From the NCBI GenBank assembly GCA_016288755.1, contig JAEELE010000093.1, positions 1-34,747 on the forward strand: DNA of 34,747 nt, written 5' to 3'. The notes below the pieces were generated by a model that did no database searches, was not told the DNA's origin, and saw only the letters and a list, made by a program, of their open reading frames with translations. This DNA is from Oscillospiraceae bacterium. GTDB taxonomy: Bacteria; Bacillota; Clostridia; Oscillospirales; Ruminococcaceae. Position 1 is the first letter of the stretch; each line of letters starts with the position of its first letter. The position numbers and the translations under genes were made by a program. Positions 7,727 through 18,499 of the stretch are shown here, piece by piece.

Positions 7727-8707
7727 ATGGACATTGCCGGACTGAATCTGATCGGCGAAAAGCACTCTGAGAAAATGCTGTTCGTGCCCGGGGAGAATGA
7801 CCGTCATGTGAAGGTGTTCTTCGTTGATGACGAGGTCGTGATTTTCGGCATCACAACGACCGCATATGTCTTCTGGTGCTCCGTGACAAAAGCGGATGAT
7901 CTGGAAACGAACCGCGAAATCTTTGCATATATCATGAAGATGGAACGGACGCATTATTTGGTTGACTACTCGGCAGAGGGCATCGTGAAATACGGCAAGA
8001 ACCGGATGATGTACTGTTATTCCGCGATGCTGGAATCGGCAGACGAGATTCTCCCGTTCAAACAGAAAATTGAAGTCAGCCGGCACATCCGCGAGCCGGA
8101 GAGCCCGTATTCTGATCTGATGCAGTATAATCTGCTGACGCCGGAGGACGCGGTCATTCCGAAATACTGCCCCAGAACGCGGGACTACAGCACACGGGTC
8201 TATTATGCAAACGACGGAGAGATCATCATTGAGGGTTTCTGCGACAACAATTTCGACCGGTGGCTCTCCGTGACAAAAATCGACGATATCGAACTGAACC
8301 GCCGGATCATTGGATTTCTGAATGAGACTGTGGCGGTGGAATACAGCAATTTTCCCCTGCTGATCAAGAAAACGGCATACACCTACGAAGAGGCAAGATC
8401 GTGCTTCTGCGTTGCGGTACAGAGCGCAGACGAGATCGTTCCGCAGCTGGAGCGCGCAAGGCAGCTTTGCAGGCAGCACGAGGCAGACCCGCAGTTCATT
8501 CAGAAGCTCCGGTCTTATAAGAAGAAGCTGGCATACGTCGCGAAGGACCCCGTGAAGGATTATAAAAGCAAGCGGAATCTGATCGAGAAACTTCAGAAGT
8601 GGAGTTATCTGCGCTGCTCGGAAAATCCAACGGTGCGCGAGCTTTACAATACGCTGATCCGGCTCGGTACCTCGAGCTACGATTCTTATATGACGGAAAT
8701 ACACTGA
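7727..8707 (+). CDS. Unknown protein made of two copies of an about 85-residue domain
   Basis: A 326-residue protein with no signal peptide or membrane segment that I do not recognise. The ATG at 7727 follows GAGAGGGCGG; the longer frame from 7574 overlaps yraN and is rejected. Residues 28-112 and 157-239 align with each other: VKVFFVDDEVVIFG matches TRVYYANDGEIIIEG, SVTKADDLETNREI matches SVTKIDDIELNRRI, and ESADEILP matches QSADEIVP. A basic, Lys/Arg-rich helical C-terminal region follows (about 245-326). Its base composition is less GC-rich than its neighbours. It lies between yraN and thrC, closely spaced, but context gives no clear role. Confidence 0.8.
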   Translation: MDIAGLNLIGEKHSEKMLFVPGENDRHVKVFFVDDEVVIFGITTTAYVFWCSVTKADDLETNREIFAYIMKMERTHYLVDYSAEGIVKYGKNRMMYCYSAMLESADEILPFKQKIEVSRHIREPESPYSDLMQYNLLTPEDAVIPKYCPRTRDYSTRVYYANDGEIIIEGFCDNNFDRWLSVTKIDDIELNRRIIGFLNETVAVEYSNFPLLIKKTAYTYEEARSCFCVAVQSADEIVPQLERARQLCRQHEADPQFIQKLRSYKKKLAYVAKDPVKDYKSKRNLIEKLQKWSYLRCSENPTVRELYNTLIRLGTSSYDSYMTEIH

Positions 8708-8738
8708 TTTTGCGGCAATACCGCAAGGAGGAAATATC

Positions 8739-10235
8739 ATGATCTATCACAGCACAAGAAACAGCGCGCTCTCCGTTTCGAGCGCAGAGGCGATCGCTCA
8801 GGGCATCTCCGCAGACGGCGGTCTGTTCGTGCCCGAATCCGTTCCGGAGCTGACTGCCGCCGATTTCGAGGCGCTCAAGGGGCTCTCCTACGCGGAGCGC
8901 GCCGCAAGGCTCTTCGCGCTCTATCTGACCGATTTCACGGAGGACGAGCTGCGCGAGTGCACGCACAATGCGTATGAGACCGGCAGCTTCGAGACGCCGA
9001 ACGTGCAGGAGCTCGCGACGCTCGCGGACGGCACGATGCTGCTCGAGCTCTGGCACGGTCCGACCTGCGCCTTCAAGGATATGGCACTGCAGATTCTGCC
9101 GCATTTTCTCACCCGCGCCGTGAAGAAAACCGGCATCGACAGAGAGGTCGTCATTCTGACGGCGACCTCCGGCGACACCGGCAAGGCGGCGCTCGCGGGC
9201 TTTCAGGATGTGCCGGGCACGAAGATCATGGTGTTCTATCCCGAGGACGGCGTGAGCTCGATGCAGAAGCGCCAGATGCAGACGCAGGAGGGCGAAAATG
9301 TCCGCGTCTGCGCGGTCAGGGGCAATTTCGACGACTGCCAGAACGGCGTCAAGGCGATCTTCACCGACCCCGAAATGCAGGCGTCGCTCGACGAGAACGG
9401 CTTGCAGTTCTCCTCTGCCAATTCGATCAACTGGGGACGCCTCGTGCCGCAGATCGTCTACTATGTCTCCGCCTATGTCACGATGCTCGAAAAGGGCATC
9501 ACGGACGAGGAGCAGGGCTTTGCCGTCACCGTCCCGACCGGCAATTTCGGCAACATCCTCGCCGCGTGGTACGCAAAGCAGATGGGCGTGCCGATCCGGC
9601 ATCTGGTCTGCGCCTCCAACATCAACAACGTGCTGACCGATTTTATCAACACCGGCGTCTACGACCGCAACCGCGCCTTCCACGCGACCGTCAGCCCGTC
9701 GATGGATATTCTCATTTCGAGCAATCTCGAGCGCCTGCTCTATCACATGACCGGCAATGACGACGCGCAGATCCGCGAATGGTTCGGCGCGCTGAAACAG
9801 ACCGGCAGATATGAGGTTCCGGTCGAGCTCATGCACCGCATTCAGGCGGAATTCTCCGCAGCATACTATGACGATGCCGCGACCAAGGCAACGATCGGTG
9901 CGGTCTTTGCCGAGAACGGCTACCTCTCCGACACGCACACCGCGGTCGGCATTGCGGCAGCGCGCGACTTCACCGCCAAATCCGCAGAGAAGCTCCCGAT
10001 GCTCGTCGCTTCGACCGCGAACCCCTATAAGTTCGGCGCGGCTGTGCTCGAGGCGATCGGCGGCACGGTCGGTGCGGACGACGAATACGCCGTGCTCGAC
10101 GCGCTCCGCAAGCGCTCCGGCATGGCGATCCCGAAGGCGCTTGCCGAGCTGAAAAACAAGGAGGTCCGCTTCACCGATTCCGTGCACCGCGAGGATATGC
10201 CGGAATATGTCAGGGTGAGGCTGGGAATCGAGTGA
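8739..10235 (+). CDS. thrC: Threonine synthase
   Basis: A 498-residue pyridoxal-phosphate enzyme that converts O-phospho-homoserine to threonine, the last step of threonine synthesis. The N-terminus YHSTRNSALSVSSAEAI and the ISADGGLFVPE stretch are typical of the long bacterial class. The cofactor lysine is K113 in GPTCAFKDMALQ. The glycine-rich phosphate-binding region appears in TATSGDTGKAAL and in the PTGNFGN motif. AAGGAGG lies upstream of the ATG. The stop overlaps the GTG start of the next gene in a GTGA, so the two are translationally coupled. Confidence 0.97.
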   Translation: MIYHSTRNSALSVSSAEAIAQGISADGGLFVPESVPELTAADFEALKGLSYAERAARLFALYLTDFTEDELRECTHNAYETGSFETPNVQELATLADGTMLLELWHGPTCAFKDMALQILPHFLTRAVKKTGIDREVVILTATSGDTGKAALAGFQDVPGTKIMVFYPEDGVSSMQKRQMQTQEGENVRVCAVRGNFDDCQNGVKAIFTDPEMQASLDENGLQFSSANSINWGRLVPQIVYYVSAYVTMLEKGITDEEQGFAVTVPTGNFGNILAAWYAKQMGVPIRHLVCASNINNVLTDFINTGVYDRNRAFHATVSPSMDILISSNLERLLYHMTGNDDAQIREWFGALKQTGRYEVPVELMHRIQAEFSAAYYDDAATKATIGAVFAENGYLSDTHTAVGIAAARDFTAKSAEKLPMLVASTANPYKFGAAVLEAIGGTVGADDEYAVLDALRKRSGMAIPKALAELKNKEVRFTDSVHREDMPEYVRVRLGIE

Positions 10236-10924
10236 GCCTGTTTGTCATCGGCGACACGCACCTCTCCTTCGGCGTCAGAAAGCCGATGGATATTTTCGCC
10301 GGGTGGGAAAATCACACGGAGCTGCTCGAAACAGCATGGCGCGGGCGCATCACCGATGCCGACACCGTCGTGCTCGCCGGGGACATTTCGTGGGGCATGG
10401 ACCTCAGTGAGGCGCTGCCCGATCTCGCATGGCTCAACGCGCTCCCCGGGCACGAGAAGATCATATTAAAGGGCAATCACGATTACTGGTGGTGCACGGT
10501 GAAGAAGATGCAGGCATTCTTTGCGGAGAACAGGCTCGCAACGCTGCACATCCTGCACAACAACCACTATGCCTACGGCGAATACGGCATCTGCGGCACG
10601 CGCGGGTGGGTCAACATGGAGCCCGGCGAGCCCGCAAACGCAAAGGTCAACGCCAGAGAGGCACAGCGTCTGCGCGTCTCACTGCAGTCGGCAGTCGATG
10701 CGGGATTGAAGCCGATCGCGTTTCTGCACTATCCGCCGATCTACGGCGCGAGCTGCAACTGGGAGATCCTCGAGGAGCTCTGGAAATTCCCCGTCACCGA
10801 CTGCTGGTACGGGCATGTGCACGGCAAGGCGCAGTCGCACGCGATCAACGGGGAACGCGACGGCATCTGCTATCACCTGATCGCTGGAGATTATGTACAG
10901 TTTGTTCCACAAATCGTGGTATAA
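10232..10924 (+). CDS. Metallophosphoesterase (calcineurin-like)
   Basis: A 230-residue cytoplasmic phosphoesterase with the complete motif set for two metal ions: GDTH at 7-10 (D8, H10), GDIS at 50-53 (D51), GNHD at 81-84, a later histidine in FLHYPP and the C-terminal GHVHG. The start is a GTG overlapping the thrC stop. The length matches the predicted serine/threonine phosphatase-like group common in Clostridia. The substrate is unknown. Coupling to thrC is probably positional rather than functional. Confidence 0.93.
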   Translation: MSLFVIGDTHLSFGVRKPMDIFAGWENHTELLETAWRGRITDADTVVLAGDISWGMDLSEALPDLAWLNALPGHEKIILKGNHDYWWCTVKKMQAFFAENRLATLHILHNNHYAYGEYGICGTRGWVNMEPGEPANAKVNAREAQRLRVSLQSAVDAGLKPIAFLHYPPIYGASCNWEILEELWKFPVTDCWYGHVHGKAQSHAINGERDGICYHLIAGDYVQFVPQIVV

Positions 10925-10956
10925 ACTGGAGGAAACAAAGAAACAGACAAAAGCGC

Positions 10957-10985
10957 TGGAAAAATATCTGCGGGTATGCTATAAT
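10957..10985 (+). promoter_or_regulatory. Promoter of tig
   Basis: TGGAAA at 10957-10962, a 17-bp spacer and TATAAT at 10980-10985 with an extended -10 TGC. It lies in the 152-bp gap before the trigger factor gene. Confidence 0.65.
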
Positions 10986-11076
10986 AAAGTGTCTGGACGC
11001 TATTGCGTGAAACGGCGCAGATGGCTGGATGCCCGCGCCGGAATGATAAGAATCTGATAATTGGAGGAACAACACA

Positions 11077-12474
11077 ATGAGTCTGGTATCCGATGTGAAA
11101 ACCGATGTGAATATGAGGGAGATCACCTTCTCGATCGCTCCCGAGGAGCTGGAGGCTGCCTGCGAGCAGGTCTATCAGCGCCAGAAGAAAAATATCCAGA
11201 TCAAGGGCTTCCGCAAGGGCAAGGCACCGCGCAGGATCGTCGAGAAGCTCTACGGCGAGGACGCATTCGTCGAGGATGCCGTCAACAGCCTGATTCCGCA
11301 GCAGCTCGATGCGATCATCGCAGAGCTCGGCATCACGCTGGTCGACCGCCCGTCCGTCGAGATGGTCTCCTACAGCAAGGCTGAGGGCGCCGTGCTCAAG
11401 GCAACGCTCATCACCTATCCGGAGGTCACGGTCGGCGAATACAAGGGCATTCACGCACCGATGGTCGTGCGCGAGGTCACCGATGCCGATATTGACCAGC
11501 AGATCGAGGCGCTGCGTGCACGTCAGGCGCGTATTGTCGATGTCGACGACAGACCCGCCGCACTCGGCGACGAGGTCAAGATCGACTTCGAGGGCTTCAT
11601 CGACGGTGAGGCGTTCGAGGGCGGCAAGGGCGAGAATTATCCGCTCCGTCTGGGCAGCGGTCAGTTCATCCCGGGCTTTGAGGATCAGATCGTCGGGCAC
11701 AGCATCGGCGACGAATTCGACGTCGAGGTCACCTTCCCGGAGACCTACGGCGACGAGCGCTATGCCGGCAAGCCCGCAGTCTTCAAGACCAAGCTGCTCG
11801 CAGTCTCCGTGCAGGAGCTGCCCGAGGCTGACGACGAATTCGCAAAGGATGCCTCCGAGTTTGACACGATGGAGGAGCTCCGCGCCGACATCAGGAGAAA
11901 GCTCGAGGAGTCTGCACAGCAGCAGGCACAGACCCAGTTCGAGAACGCGATCTTCGACACGGTGGTTGCAGGGACAGATGCCGTGATCCCGCAGATCATG
12001 TTTGACCGCCGCATCGATCAGCACATTCAGGAGTTTGAGAACCAGCTCCGTCAGCAGTATCAGGACCTCACGCTGAAGGAGTACCTCGAGCTGACCGGCA
12101 TGACGATGGAGCAGCTCCGCGACGAGTATGAGCCGCAGGCACGCAAGGAGGTCACGCTCCGCCTTGCACTCGTGAAGATCGCCGATCTCGAGGGCATCGA
12201 GGTCTCCGACGATGAGCTCGAGGAGGGACTGACCGATTTCGCCGCACAGATGCAGGTGCCGGTCGAGCTCGTGCGCGCACGCATCCCGCGTGAGGATTAC
12301 CGCACCGACCTGCGCGTGACCAAGGTGGTCGAGATGATTAAATCGAATGCCGTTGTCGACAATGACCTCGCAGCACAGCCTGCCGCGGAGGACGCCGAAG
12401 AGGCAGAGATCGTCGATGCGGAGATCGTCGGGGAGGAGACTCCGGCTGACGAGACCCCGGCAGAGGAAAACTAA
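11077..12474 (+). CDS. tig: Trigger factor (ribosome-bound chaperone/prolyl isomerase)
   Basis: A 465-residue chaperone that binds at the ribosomal exit tunnel and helps nascent chains fold. The ribosome-binding signature GFRKGKAPR is at residues 44-52. The FKBP-type prolyl isomerase domain is at about 157-245 (LGDEVKIDFEGFIDG, GSGQFIPGFEDQIVG). A helical chaperone domain follows. The last 30 residues are a strongly acidic Glu/Asp/Pro tail that makes the protein longer than the usual 430 residues. GGAGG precedes the ATG. It heads the tig-clpP-clpX-lon-engB cluster, matching the known Firmicutes grouping of protein-quality-control genes. Confidence 0.97.
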   Translation: MSLVSDVKTDVNMREITFSIAPEELEAACEQVYQRQKKNIQIKGFRKGKAPRRIVEKLYGEDAFVEDAVNSLIPQQLDAIIAELGITLVDRPSVEMVSYSKAEGAVLKATLITYPEVTVGEYKGIHAPMVVREVTDADIDQQIEALRARQARIVDVDDRPAALGDEVKIDFEGFIDGEAFEGGKGENYPLRLGSGQFIPGFEDQIVGHSIGDEFDVEVTFPETYGDERYAGKPAVFKTKLLAVSVQELPEADDEFAKDASEFDTMEELRADIRRKLEESAQQQAQTQFENAIFDTVVAGTDAVIPQIMFDRRIDQHIQEFENQLRQQYQDLTLKEYLELTGMTMEQLRDEYEPQARKEVTLRLALVKIADLEGIEVSDDELEEGLTDFAAQMQVPVELVRARIPREDYRTDLRVTKVVEMIKSNAVVDNDLAAQPAAEDAEEAEIVDAEIVGEETPADETPAEEN

Positions 12475-12482
12475 AGAGAAGT

Positions 12483-12543
12483 AAACCGCTTTTCGCCCGC
12501 CCCCTGCATGCATCATTCAGGGCTGCTGCGCGGAAAGCGGTTT
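12483..12543 (+). other. Long hairpin between tig and clpP
   Basis: Positions 12483-12496 pair with 12530-12543 in 14 consecutive pairs, one of them G-U (AAACCGCTTT against AAAGCGGTTT plus a CGC/GCG extension). The loop holds a nested CCCTG/CAGGG hairpin. There is no proper T tract, so it may be a weak terminator, an mRNA-processing site or an operator. Confidence 0.55.
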
Positions 12544-12583
12544 CCGCACAGAACAGCGGGTATTTCCGCAGGAGGAACTGATT

Positions 12584-13177
12584 ATGAGCCTTGTGCCGAC
12601 CGTAATTGAACAGACCAACCGCGGCGAGCGCGCCTACGATATCTTCTCGCGCCTGCTCAATGACCGCATCATCATGCTCTCCGAGGACGTCAACGATGTG
12701 ACGGCAAGCCTTGTCGTCGCACAGCTGCTCTTCCTTGAGAGTCAGGACCCGGAGAAGGATATCTCCCTGTATATCAACAGCCCCGGCGGCTCCGTCACCG
12801 CGGGCATGGCGATCTATGACACCATGCAGTATATCCGCTGCGACGTGCAGACCATCTGCATCGGACTGGCTGCCTCGATGGGCGCATTTCTGCTCGCAGC
12901 GGGCACGAAGGGCAAGCGTCTGGCGCTGCCCAACAGCGAGATCATGATCCACCAGCCGCTGATCATGGGCGGCGGGCTCTCCGGTCAGGCGACCGATATC
13001 AAGATCCGCACCGACAATCTGCTGCGCACGAAGGCAAACCTCAACCGCATGCTCGCCGAGAACACCGGCAAGAGTCTCGAGCAGATCGAGCGCGACGTCG
13101 AGCGCGATTACTTCATGACCGCACAGGAGGCAATGGAGTACGGGCTGATCGACAAGGTCGTCTCCAAGCGTGACTAA
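12584..13177 (+). CDS. clpP: ATP-dependent Clp protease proteolytic subunit
   Basis: A 197-residue serine protease subunit that forms the 14-mer barrel of ClpXP. The catalytic triad is visible: S98 in [12 protein letters not shown]123 in IMIHQPL and D171 in the IERDVERD stretch. The [19 protein letters not shown] motif is the family signature. GCAGGAGG precedes the ATG. It lies between tig and clpX, its usual neighbours. A dispersed copy of the 171-bp repeat begins within its stop codon. Confidence 0.98.
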   Translation: MSLVPTVIEQTNRGERAYDIFSRLLNDRIIMLSEDVNDVTASLVVAQLLFLESQDPEKDISLYINSPGGSVTAGMAIYDTMQYIRCDVQTICIGLAASMGAFLLAAGTKGKRLALPNSEIMIHQPLIMGGGLSGQATDIKIRTDNLLRTKANLNRMLAENTGKSLEQIERDVERDYFMTAQEAMEYGLIDKVVSKRD

Positions 13178-13284
13178 GCGGGGAGCCCCCGCTGGCGAAT
13201 TGGCTCCGCGAGCCGTTTTGCATCTTCACCCATTGGGCGCAATGCACGGCGCTGGCGCGCCTTCTGCTTTCGTAATACTCCCAA
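13177..13284. repeat. Partial dispersed copy of the 171-bp repeat
   Basis: Starting at the last base of the clpP stop codon, this segment matches the first two thirds of the units at 25877-26391: an AGCGGGG-AGC-CCCCGCT hairpin, a GGCTC/GAGCC hairpin, the GCACGGCGC stretch with a GGCGC/GCGCC hairpin, and the ATACTCCCAA end. The last third of the unit is missing. Confidence 0.85.
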
Positions 13285-13302
13285 CCCGGGGAAACCCAAA
13301 CG

Positions 13303-13495
13303 CTCACGGCAGCTCAACGCAAAAGTTTCGCTCAAGCCTTTTCAAAGGCTGCCCGGAGCCCGGGCTGGCGTGTTGCTAAAGCATGCCTGCTGTCAACTTG
13401 TTAGGCACGGCATCCGGTTATCCGGACAGCCCTTTGTCAGATTGTTCAGCCGGCACGCCTTGAGCGCAATGCGCAGCGCTGCCACCTTAATGACA
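13303..13495. repeat. Hairpin-rich element, short version (first of two)
   Basis: The first 26 bp (13303-13328) are identical to 31370-31395 and the last 19 bp before TGACA (13471-13489) are identical to 31620-31638, so this is the same kind of element as at 31370-31644 but with a different, shorter interior. The interior contains a GCCCGG-AGC-CCGGGC hairpin (13350-13364), which is the same hairpin type that opens the 171-bp repeat. It fills the clpP-clpX gap together with the preceding repeat; no gene or promoter is evident in the gap. Confidence 0.75.
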
Positions 13496-13587
13496 TCTGA
13501 CATTAGACATTGAACGCATAAAGGAAACGCGCCAAACCGGCGCAAAATCCAACCCCGATTTCCCGGAAACAGAAGAAAGGAAGCTGT

Positions 13588-14874
<1,287 letters not shown>

Positions 14875-14889
14875 TACCGTGATTCCGGG

Positions 14890-14925
14890 GCGGGCAGGGC
14901 AACCCATGTGCAGTTGCCCGCCCGC
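14890..14925 (+). terminator. Terminator-like hairpin after clpX
   Basis: GCGGGCAGGGCAAC (14890-14903) pairs with GTTGCCCGCCCGC (14913-14925), 13 pairs with one bulged A and a 9-nt loop. The run after it (TCGTATTATC) is a poor T tract, so termination may be partial. Confidence 0.5.
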
Positions 14926-14978
14926 TCGTATTATCATTCCGCGCGGATGCCATACCCATTTCCCGCAAATCTTTCCGC

Positions 14979-15007
14979 TTGCTTTTTTGCGCGGAATCCG
15001 GTATAAT
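14979..15007 (+). promoter_or_regulatory. Promoter of lon
   Basis: TTGCTT at 14979-14984, a 17-bp spacer and TATAAT at 15002-15007. It lies after the clpX hairpin and about 110 bp before lon. No CIRCE-like inverted repeat (TTAGCACTC type) is seen nearby. Confidence 0.65.
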
Positions 15008-15117
15008 AGGAAGCACAGCACACTGCCCGCATCTCACGCGGGCAACAGATTTCTGTCCCCCGGCTGCGCACGGAGAGACAGACCGCACACACCGCGCAGG
15101 GTAGATAGGACCGTATC

Positions 15118-17577
15118 ATGCAGGAAGCATCAAAGCAAAAGAAATCACAGAACCCCGGCACCCCGCTCGTCGCACTGCGCGGCGTCGTGCCGTTTCCCGG
15201 GCTCGCGCTCGACTTCGAGGTCGGCAGAGCGGAGTCCGTCAAGGCAGTTGAGGCGGCGCTCTCGAAGGATCGCATGCTTCTGCTGACCGCACAGCACGAC
15301 CTGCTCGTGCTCCGCCCCGAGGTCGGCGACCTCTTCCAGATCGGCGTCTGTGCCGAGATTCAGCAGGTGCTGCGCGGGCACGGCTCGACGCGCGTGCTCG
15401 TCCGGTGCAGGGAGCGCGTCCGGCTCAGCGTGCTGAACCCGCCCGGCGAACAGATTCCCTATTGGACGGCAGAATATCTCGCGATCGGCAACAGCGGCGA
15501 GGAGCCCTTCGGCAAGGTGCGGCTCACGGCGGCTGCCAATCTGCTGCGCCGCGCCTATCTCGACTATGCACGCGCCTCGCGCCGCATCCCGTCGGAATAC
15601 ACCGAGATCGTCGCCGCACATGAGGAGCCGCAGGCACTCTTCGAGAGCGTCTGGTCCAACTGCGACTGCCACTACCTCATCCGCCAGCAGATCCTCGAGG
15701 CAGACGCTCTCAGCCGGCGCATTGCCCTGCTGACGGAATGGCTGCTCCAGCAGACCGACGTCGCGCTCGCAGAGGCAGACCTGCAGGACCGCATGGCACA
15801 GCGCGCAGACGCAAACCAGCGCGAAATGTATCTGCGGGAGCAGCTGCAGATCATCTCCGAGGAGCTCGGCGATTCTGCCGGAGGTCCCGGCGAGGTGCAG
15901 CGCTATCTCAAGCAGATCGACGCACTGCCCGCGAGCGAGGAGATTCGCGAGAAGCTGCGCAAGGAGGCAAATCAGCTCACGCGCATGCCGCTCGGCTCGC
16001 AGGAGGCATATGTCATCATCAATTATCTCGAGAGCGTGCTCGCGCTTCCGTGGGGCAAATATTCCAAGGAAAAGCGCGATATCGCCAAGGCGGAGGCGCT
16101 GCTCGACCGCGAGCACTACGGTCTGAAGCGCGTCAAGGAGCGCGTGCTCGAGGCGATGAGCGTCCATGTGATGAAGCCGGAGCTCACCGGGCAGATCATC
16201 TGTCTGGTCGGTCCCCCCGGCGTCGGCAAAACCTCGATCGCCAAATCGGTCGCCAAGGCGCTCGGGCGCAGCTATGTGCGCGTCTCGCTCGGCGGCGTGC
16301 GCGATGAAGCTGAGATCCGCGGTCACCGCAAGACCTATGTCGCCGCGATGCCCGGCCGCATCATGGAGGCTGTGCGGCAGGGCAAGACCATGAATCCACT
16401 GATCCTGCTCGACGAGATCGACAAGCTCTCCGGCGACTTCAAGGGCGACCCGGCAGCCGCGCTGCTCGAGGTGCTTGATGCCGCACAGAACAACGCCTTC
16501 CGCGACCACTATCTCGAGGTGCCGTTCGACCTGAGCCGCGTGCTCTTCCTCACCACCGCGAACGACGCCTCCGCGATCCCCGCCCCGCTCTACGACCGCA
16601 TGGACGTGATCGAGCTCAATTCCTACACGCGTGAGGAGAAATTCCACATCGCAAAGCTGCACCTGATCAAAAAGCAGCTCAAGGAGAACGGGCTCGCCGC
16701 CTCGCAGATGCGCATTACCGATGCCGCGATCTACGATCTGATCGACTATTACACCAAGGAGGCGGGCGTGCGCAATCTCGAGCGCGTGATTGCGTCGCTG
16801 TGCAGAAAATGCGCGAGACGCCTGCTGACCGGCGACGTCAAAAAGGTGCAGTTCACGCCCGAATCGCTCGAGGCAGCACTCGGTCCGCACAAGTTCCAGC
16901 ACGATTATTTCTCGCGTGCAGACAGCGTCGGCATCGTCAACGGGCTCGCATGGACGAGCGTCGGCGGCGTGCTGATGCCGCTCGAGGTGCTGACGATGGA
17001 GGGCAAGGGCAATGTCCAGCTGACCGGCTCGCTCGGCGACGTGATGAAGGAGAGCGCCGCGATCGCCGTGAGCTATGCGCGCTCGGTCGCCCGCAAATAC
17101 GATATCAACCCCGAGCTCTTCAAATCGAAGGATATCCACATCCACGCGCCGGAGGGCGCCGTGCCGAAGGACGGTCCCAGCGCAGGCGTCACGATGCTGA
17201 CCGCGCTGATCTCCGCATTCTCGGGACGCTCCGTGCGCCACGATATCGCGATGACCGGCGAGATCACGCTGCACGGCAAAGTCCTGCCGATCGGCGGGCT
17301 GACCGAAAAGGCGATGGCAGCCTACAAAAACGGCATCTTCAAGGTGCTGATCCCGGCGGGCAATGTCCCCGACCTCGCGGAGATCGACGAGACCGTGCGC
17401 GATGCGATCGAGTTCATCCCCTGCGAGACGGTCGAGACCGTGCTGGAGAGCGCGCTCGTGCCGCTCCCGCACTATGACGTGACGCTCGAGCCGCTCCACC
17501 CGGAGGAAGCTGCAAAGGTCGCCGTGCCGCCGCAGAAAAAGGGGACGCGCCTGCACTGCCGCCCCGCAGCGGAGTGA
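15118..17577 (+). CDS. lon: ATP-dependent protease Lon
   Basis: An 819-residue cytoplasmic AAA+ serine protease that degrades damaged and regulatory proteins. The N-terminal substrate-binding domain starts with [13 protein letters not shown]. Walker A is GPPGVGKT at 365-372 and the [14 protein letters not shown] stretch follows. The protease dyad is S688 in PKDGPSAG and K731 in [10 protein letters not shown], 43 residues apart as in Escherichia coli Lon. All domains are present and the length is normal. The ribosome site before the ATG is weak (AGGA). The stop is directly followed by engB. Confidence 0.98.
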   Translation: MQEASKQKKSQNPGTPLVALRGVVPFPGLALDFEVGRAESVKAVEAALSKDRMLLLTAQHDLLVLRPEVGDLFQIGVCAEIQQVLRGHGSTRVLVRCRERVRLSVLNPPGEQIPYWTAEYLAIGNSGEEPFGKVRLTAAANLLRRAYLDYARASRRIPSEYTEIVAAHEEPQALFESVWSNCDCHYLIRQQILEADALSRRIALLTEWLLQQTDVALAEADLQDRMAQRADANQREMYLREQLQIISEELGDSAGGPGEVQRYLKQIDALPASEEIREKLRKEANQLTRMPLGSQEAYVIINYLESVLALPWGKYSKEKRDIAKAEALLDREHYGLKRVKERVLEAMSVHVMKPELTGQIICLVGPPGVGKTSIAKSVAKALGRSYVRVSLGGVRDEAEIRGHRKTYVAAMPGRIMEAVRQGKTMNPLILLDEIDKLSGDFKGDPAAALLEVLDAAQNNAFRDHYLEVPFDLSRVLFLTTANDASAIPAPLYDRMDVIELNSYTREEKFHIAKLHLIKKQLKENGLAASQMRITDAAIYDLIDYYTKEAGVRNLERVIASLCRKCARRLLTGDVKKVQFTPESLEAALGPHKFQHDYFSRADSVGIVNGLAWTSVGGVLMPLEVLTMEGKGNVQLTGSLGDVMKESAAIAVSYARSVARKYDINPELFKSKDIHIHAPEGAVPKDGPSAGVTMLTALISAFSGRSVRHDIAMTGEITLHGKVLPIGGLTEKAMAAYKNGIFKVLIPAGNVPDLAEIDETVRDAIEFIPCETVETVLESALVPLPHYDVTLEPLHPEEAAKVAVPPQKKGTRLHCRPAAE

Positions 17578-17585
17578 GGTGCGCC

Positions 17586-18173
17586 ATGAACTGGAATCAA
17601 GCGGAATTCACCGCCGCCTTCGGGCTTGCAAAGCAGCTTCCCGCTGGCGAACGACCGGAGATCGCCTTTGCGGGGCGCTCCAATGTCGGCAAATCGACGC
17701 TGCTGAATAAGCTCTTCGGGCGGCGTGCGCTCGCGCGGGTCAGCTCGGTGCCGGGCAAGACCGCGACGGTGAATTTCTACCGCTGCGGCAACGTCGATTT
17801 TGTCGACCTGCCGGGCTACGGCTACGCAAAGACCGCCAAGAGCGAGCTGCGCCGCTGGCAGGACCTGATCAACGGCTATCTGCAGCAGGAGCGCGATCTG
17901 CGCGCCGTGCTGCTGCTGATCGACATGCGCCACCCGCCGACACAGAACGATCTGCAGATGGCGGATTTCCTGATCGACACGGAGACGCCGTTCGCGGTCG
18001 TGCTGACCAAGGCGGACAAGCTCAACAAGTCCGAGCGCGCGGCAAGGCTCGCGGCACTCCCGGACGAGCTGCCGCAGTTCGACGATCTGACCGTGATTCC
18101 TTTTTCCTCCGTGACCGGCGAGGGCATCGAGCCCCTGCGCACACTGATCGAAGAAATCACGAGCGAAGAGTGA
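17586..18173 (+). CDS. engB: Ribosome biogenesis GTP-binding protein EngB (YsxC)
   Basis: A 195-residue GTPase needed for 50S subunit assembly. It has the P-loop FAGRSNVGKSTLLNKL, the G3 region FVDLPGYGYAK and the G4 motif TKADK. The ATG at 17586, with GAGG at close range, gives the normal family length; a GTG at 17574 overlapping the lon stop is possible but has no better site. The lon-engB pair is conserved in Firmicutes. The stop codon runs into the GAGTGAGGAG low-complexity repeat. Confidence 0.96.
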   Translation: MNWNQAEFTAAFGLAKQLPAGERPEIAFAGRSNVGKSTLLNKLFGRRALARVSSVPGKTATVNFYRCGNVDFVDLPGYGYAKTAKSELRRWQDLINGYLQQERDLRAVLLLIDMRHPPTQNDLQMADFLIDTETPFAVVLTKADKLNKSERAARLAALPDELPQFDDLTVIPFSSVTGEGIEPLRTLIEEITSEE

Positions 18174-18455
18174 GGAGTGAGGAGTGAGCAGGACAAGTTA
18201 GCAGTTTGGAGTGAGGAGTTGTTCCGTCACTTTCACTTCTCCTGCTGAAACGGCAGGCGTCATCGGGGTTTGGGCGAAGCCCATTCATAATAATCGCGAA
18301 GCGCACGTTTTGCAACGCAAAACTGCGCAGTTTGCTCGCAAACATGCGATACCGCCATTATTCTTTCTTCTTTATTCGTTATTCTTTATTCTTTTCCGCC
18401 CTCCTTCCTCCCTTTCGCTCGAGCATTTCTCATTTCACATTTCTTATTTCTCATT
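18174..18455. repeat. Intergenic repeat block: purine tract, small hairpins, pyrimidine tract
   Basis: The block begins with GGAGTGAGGAG variants and contains the 33-bp copy (18208-18240) of 2980-3012. Its middle part (18241-18350) is dense in short hairpins such as TGGGC-GAA-GCCCA, GTTTTGC-AAC-GCAAAAC and GTTTGC-TC-GCAAAC, related in style to the element at 31370-31644. It ends with a pyrimidine tract (ATTATTCTTTCTTC type, 18355-18455) that also occurs near 24740 and 34270. No gene is seen. Confidence 0.75.
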
Positions 18456-18499
18456 AAAAAATCCCCGGATTGCCTGATCGGCAGTCCGGGGATTTTTGT
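18456..18499. terminator. Bidirectional intrinsic terminator
   Basis: AAAAATCCCCGGA (18457-18469) pairs with TCCGGGGATTTTT (18485-18497), 13 pairs, extended by an inner TGCC/GGCA stem. A and T runs on both sides let it stop transcription from engB on the plus strand and from the convergent minus-strand gene, whose stop codon is at 18500. Confidence 0.9.

Noticed and set aside
15145..17556. 803-codon open frame antisense to lon
   Set aside because: lon is complete with all catalytic motifs; the antisense frame has no recognisable domains and results from GC-rich codon usage.
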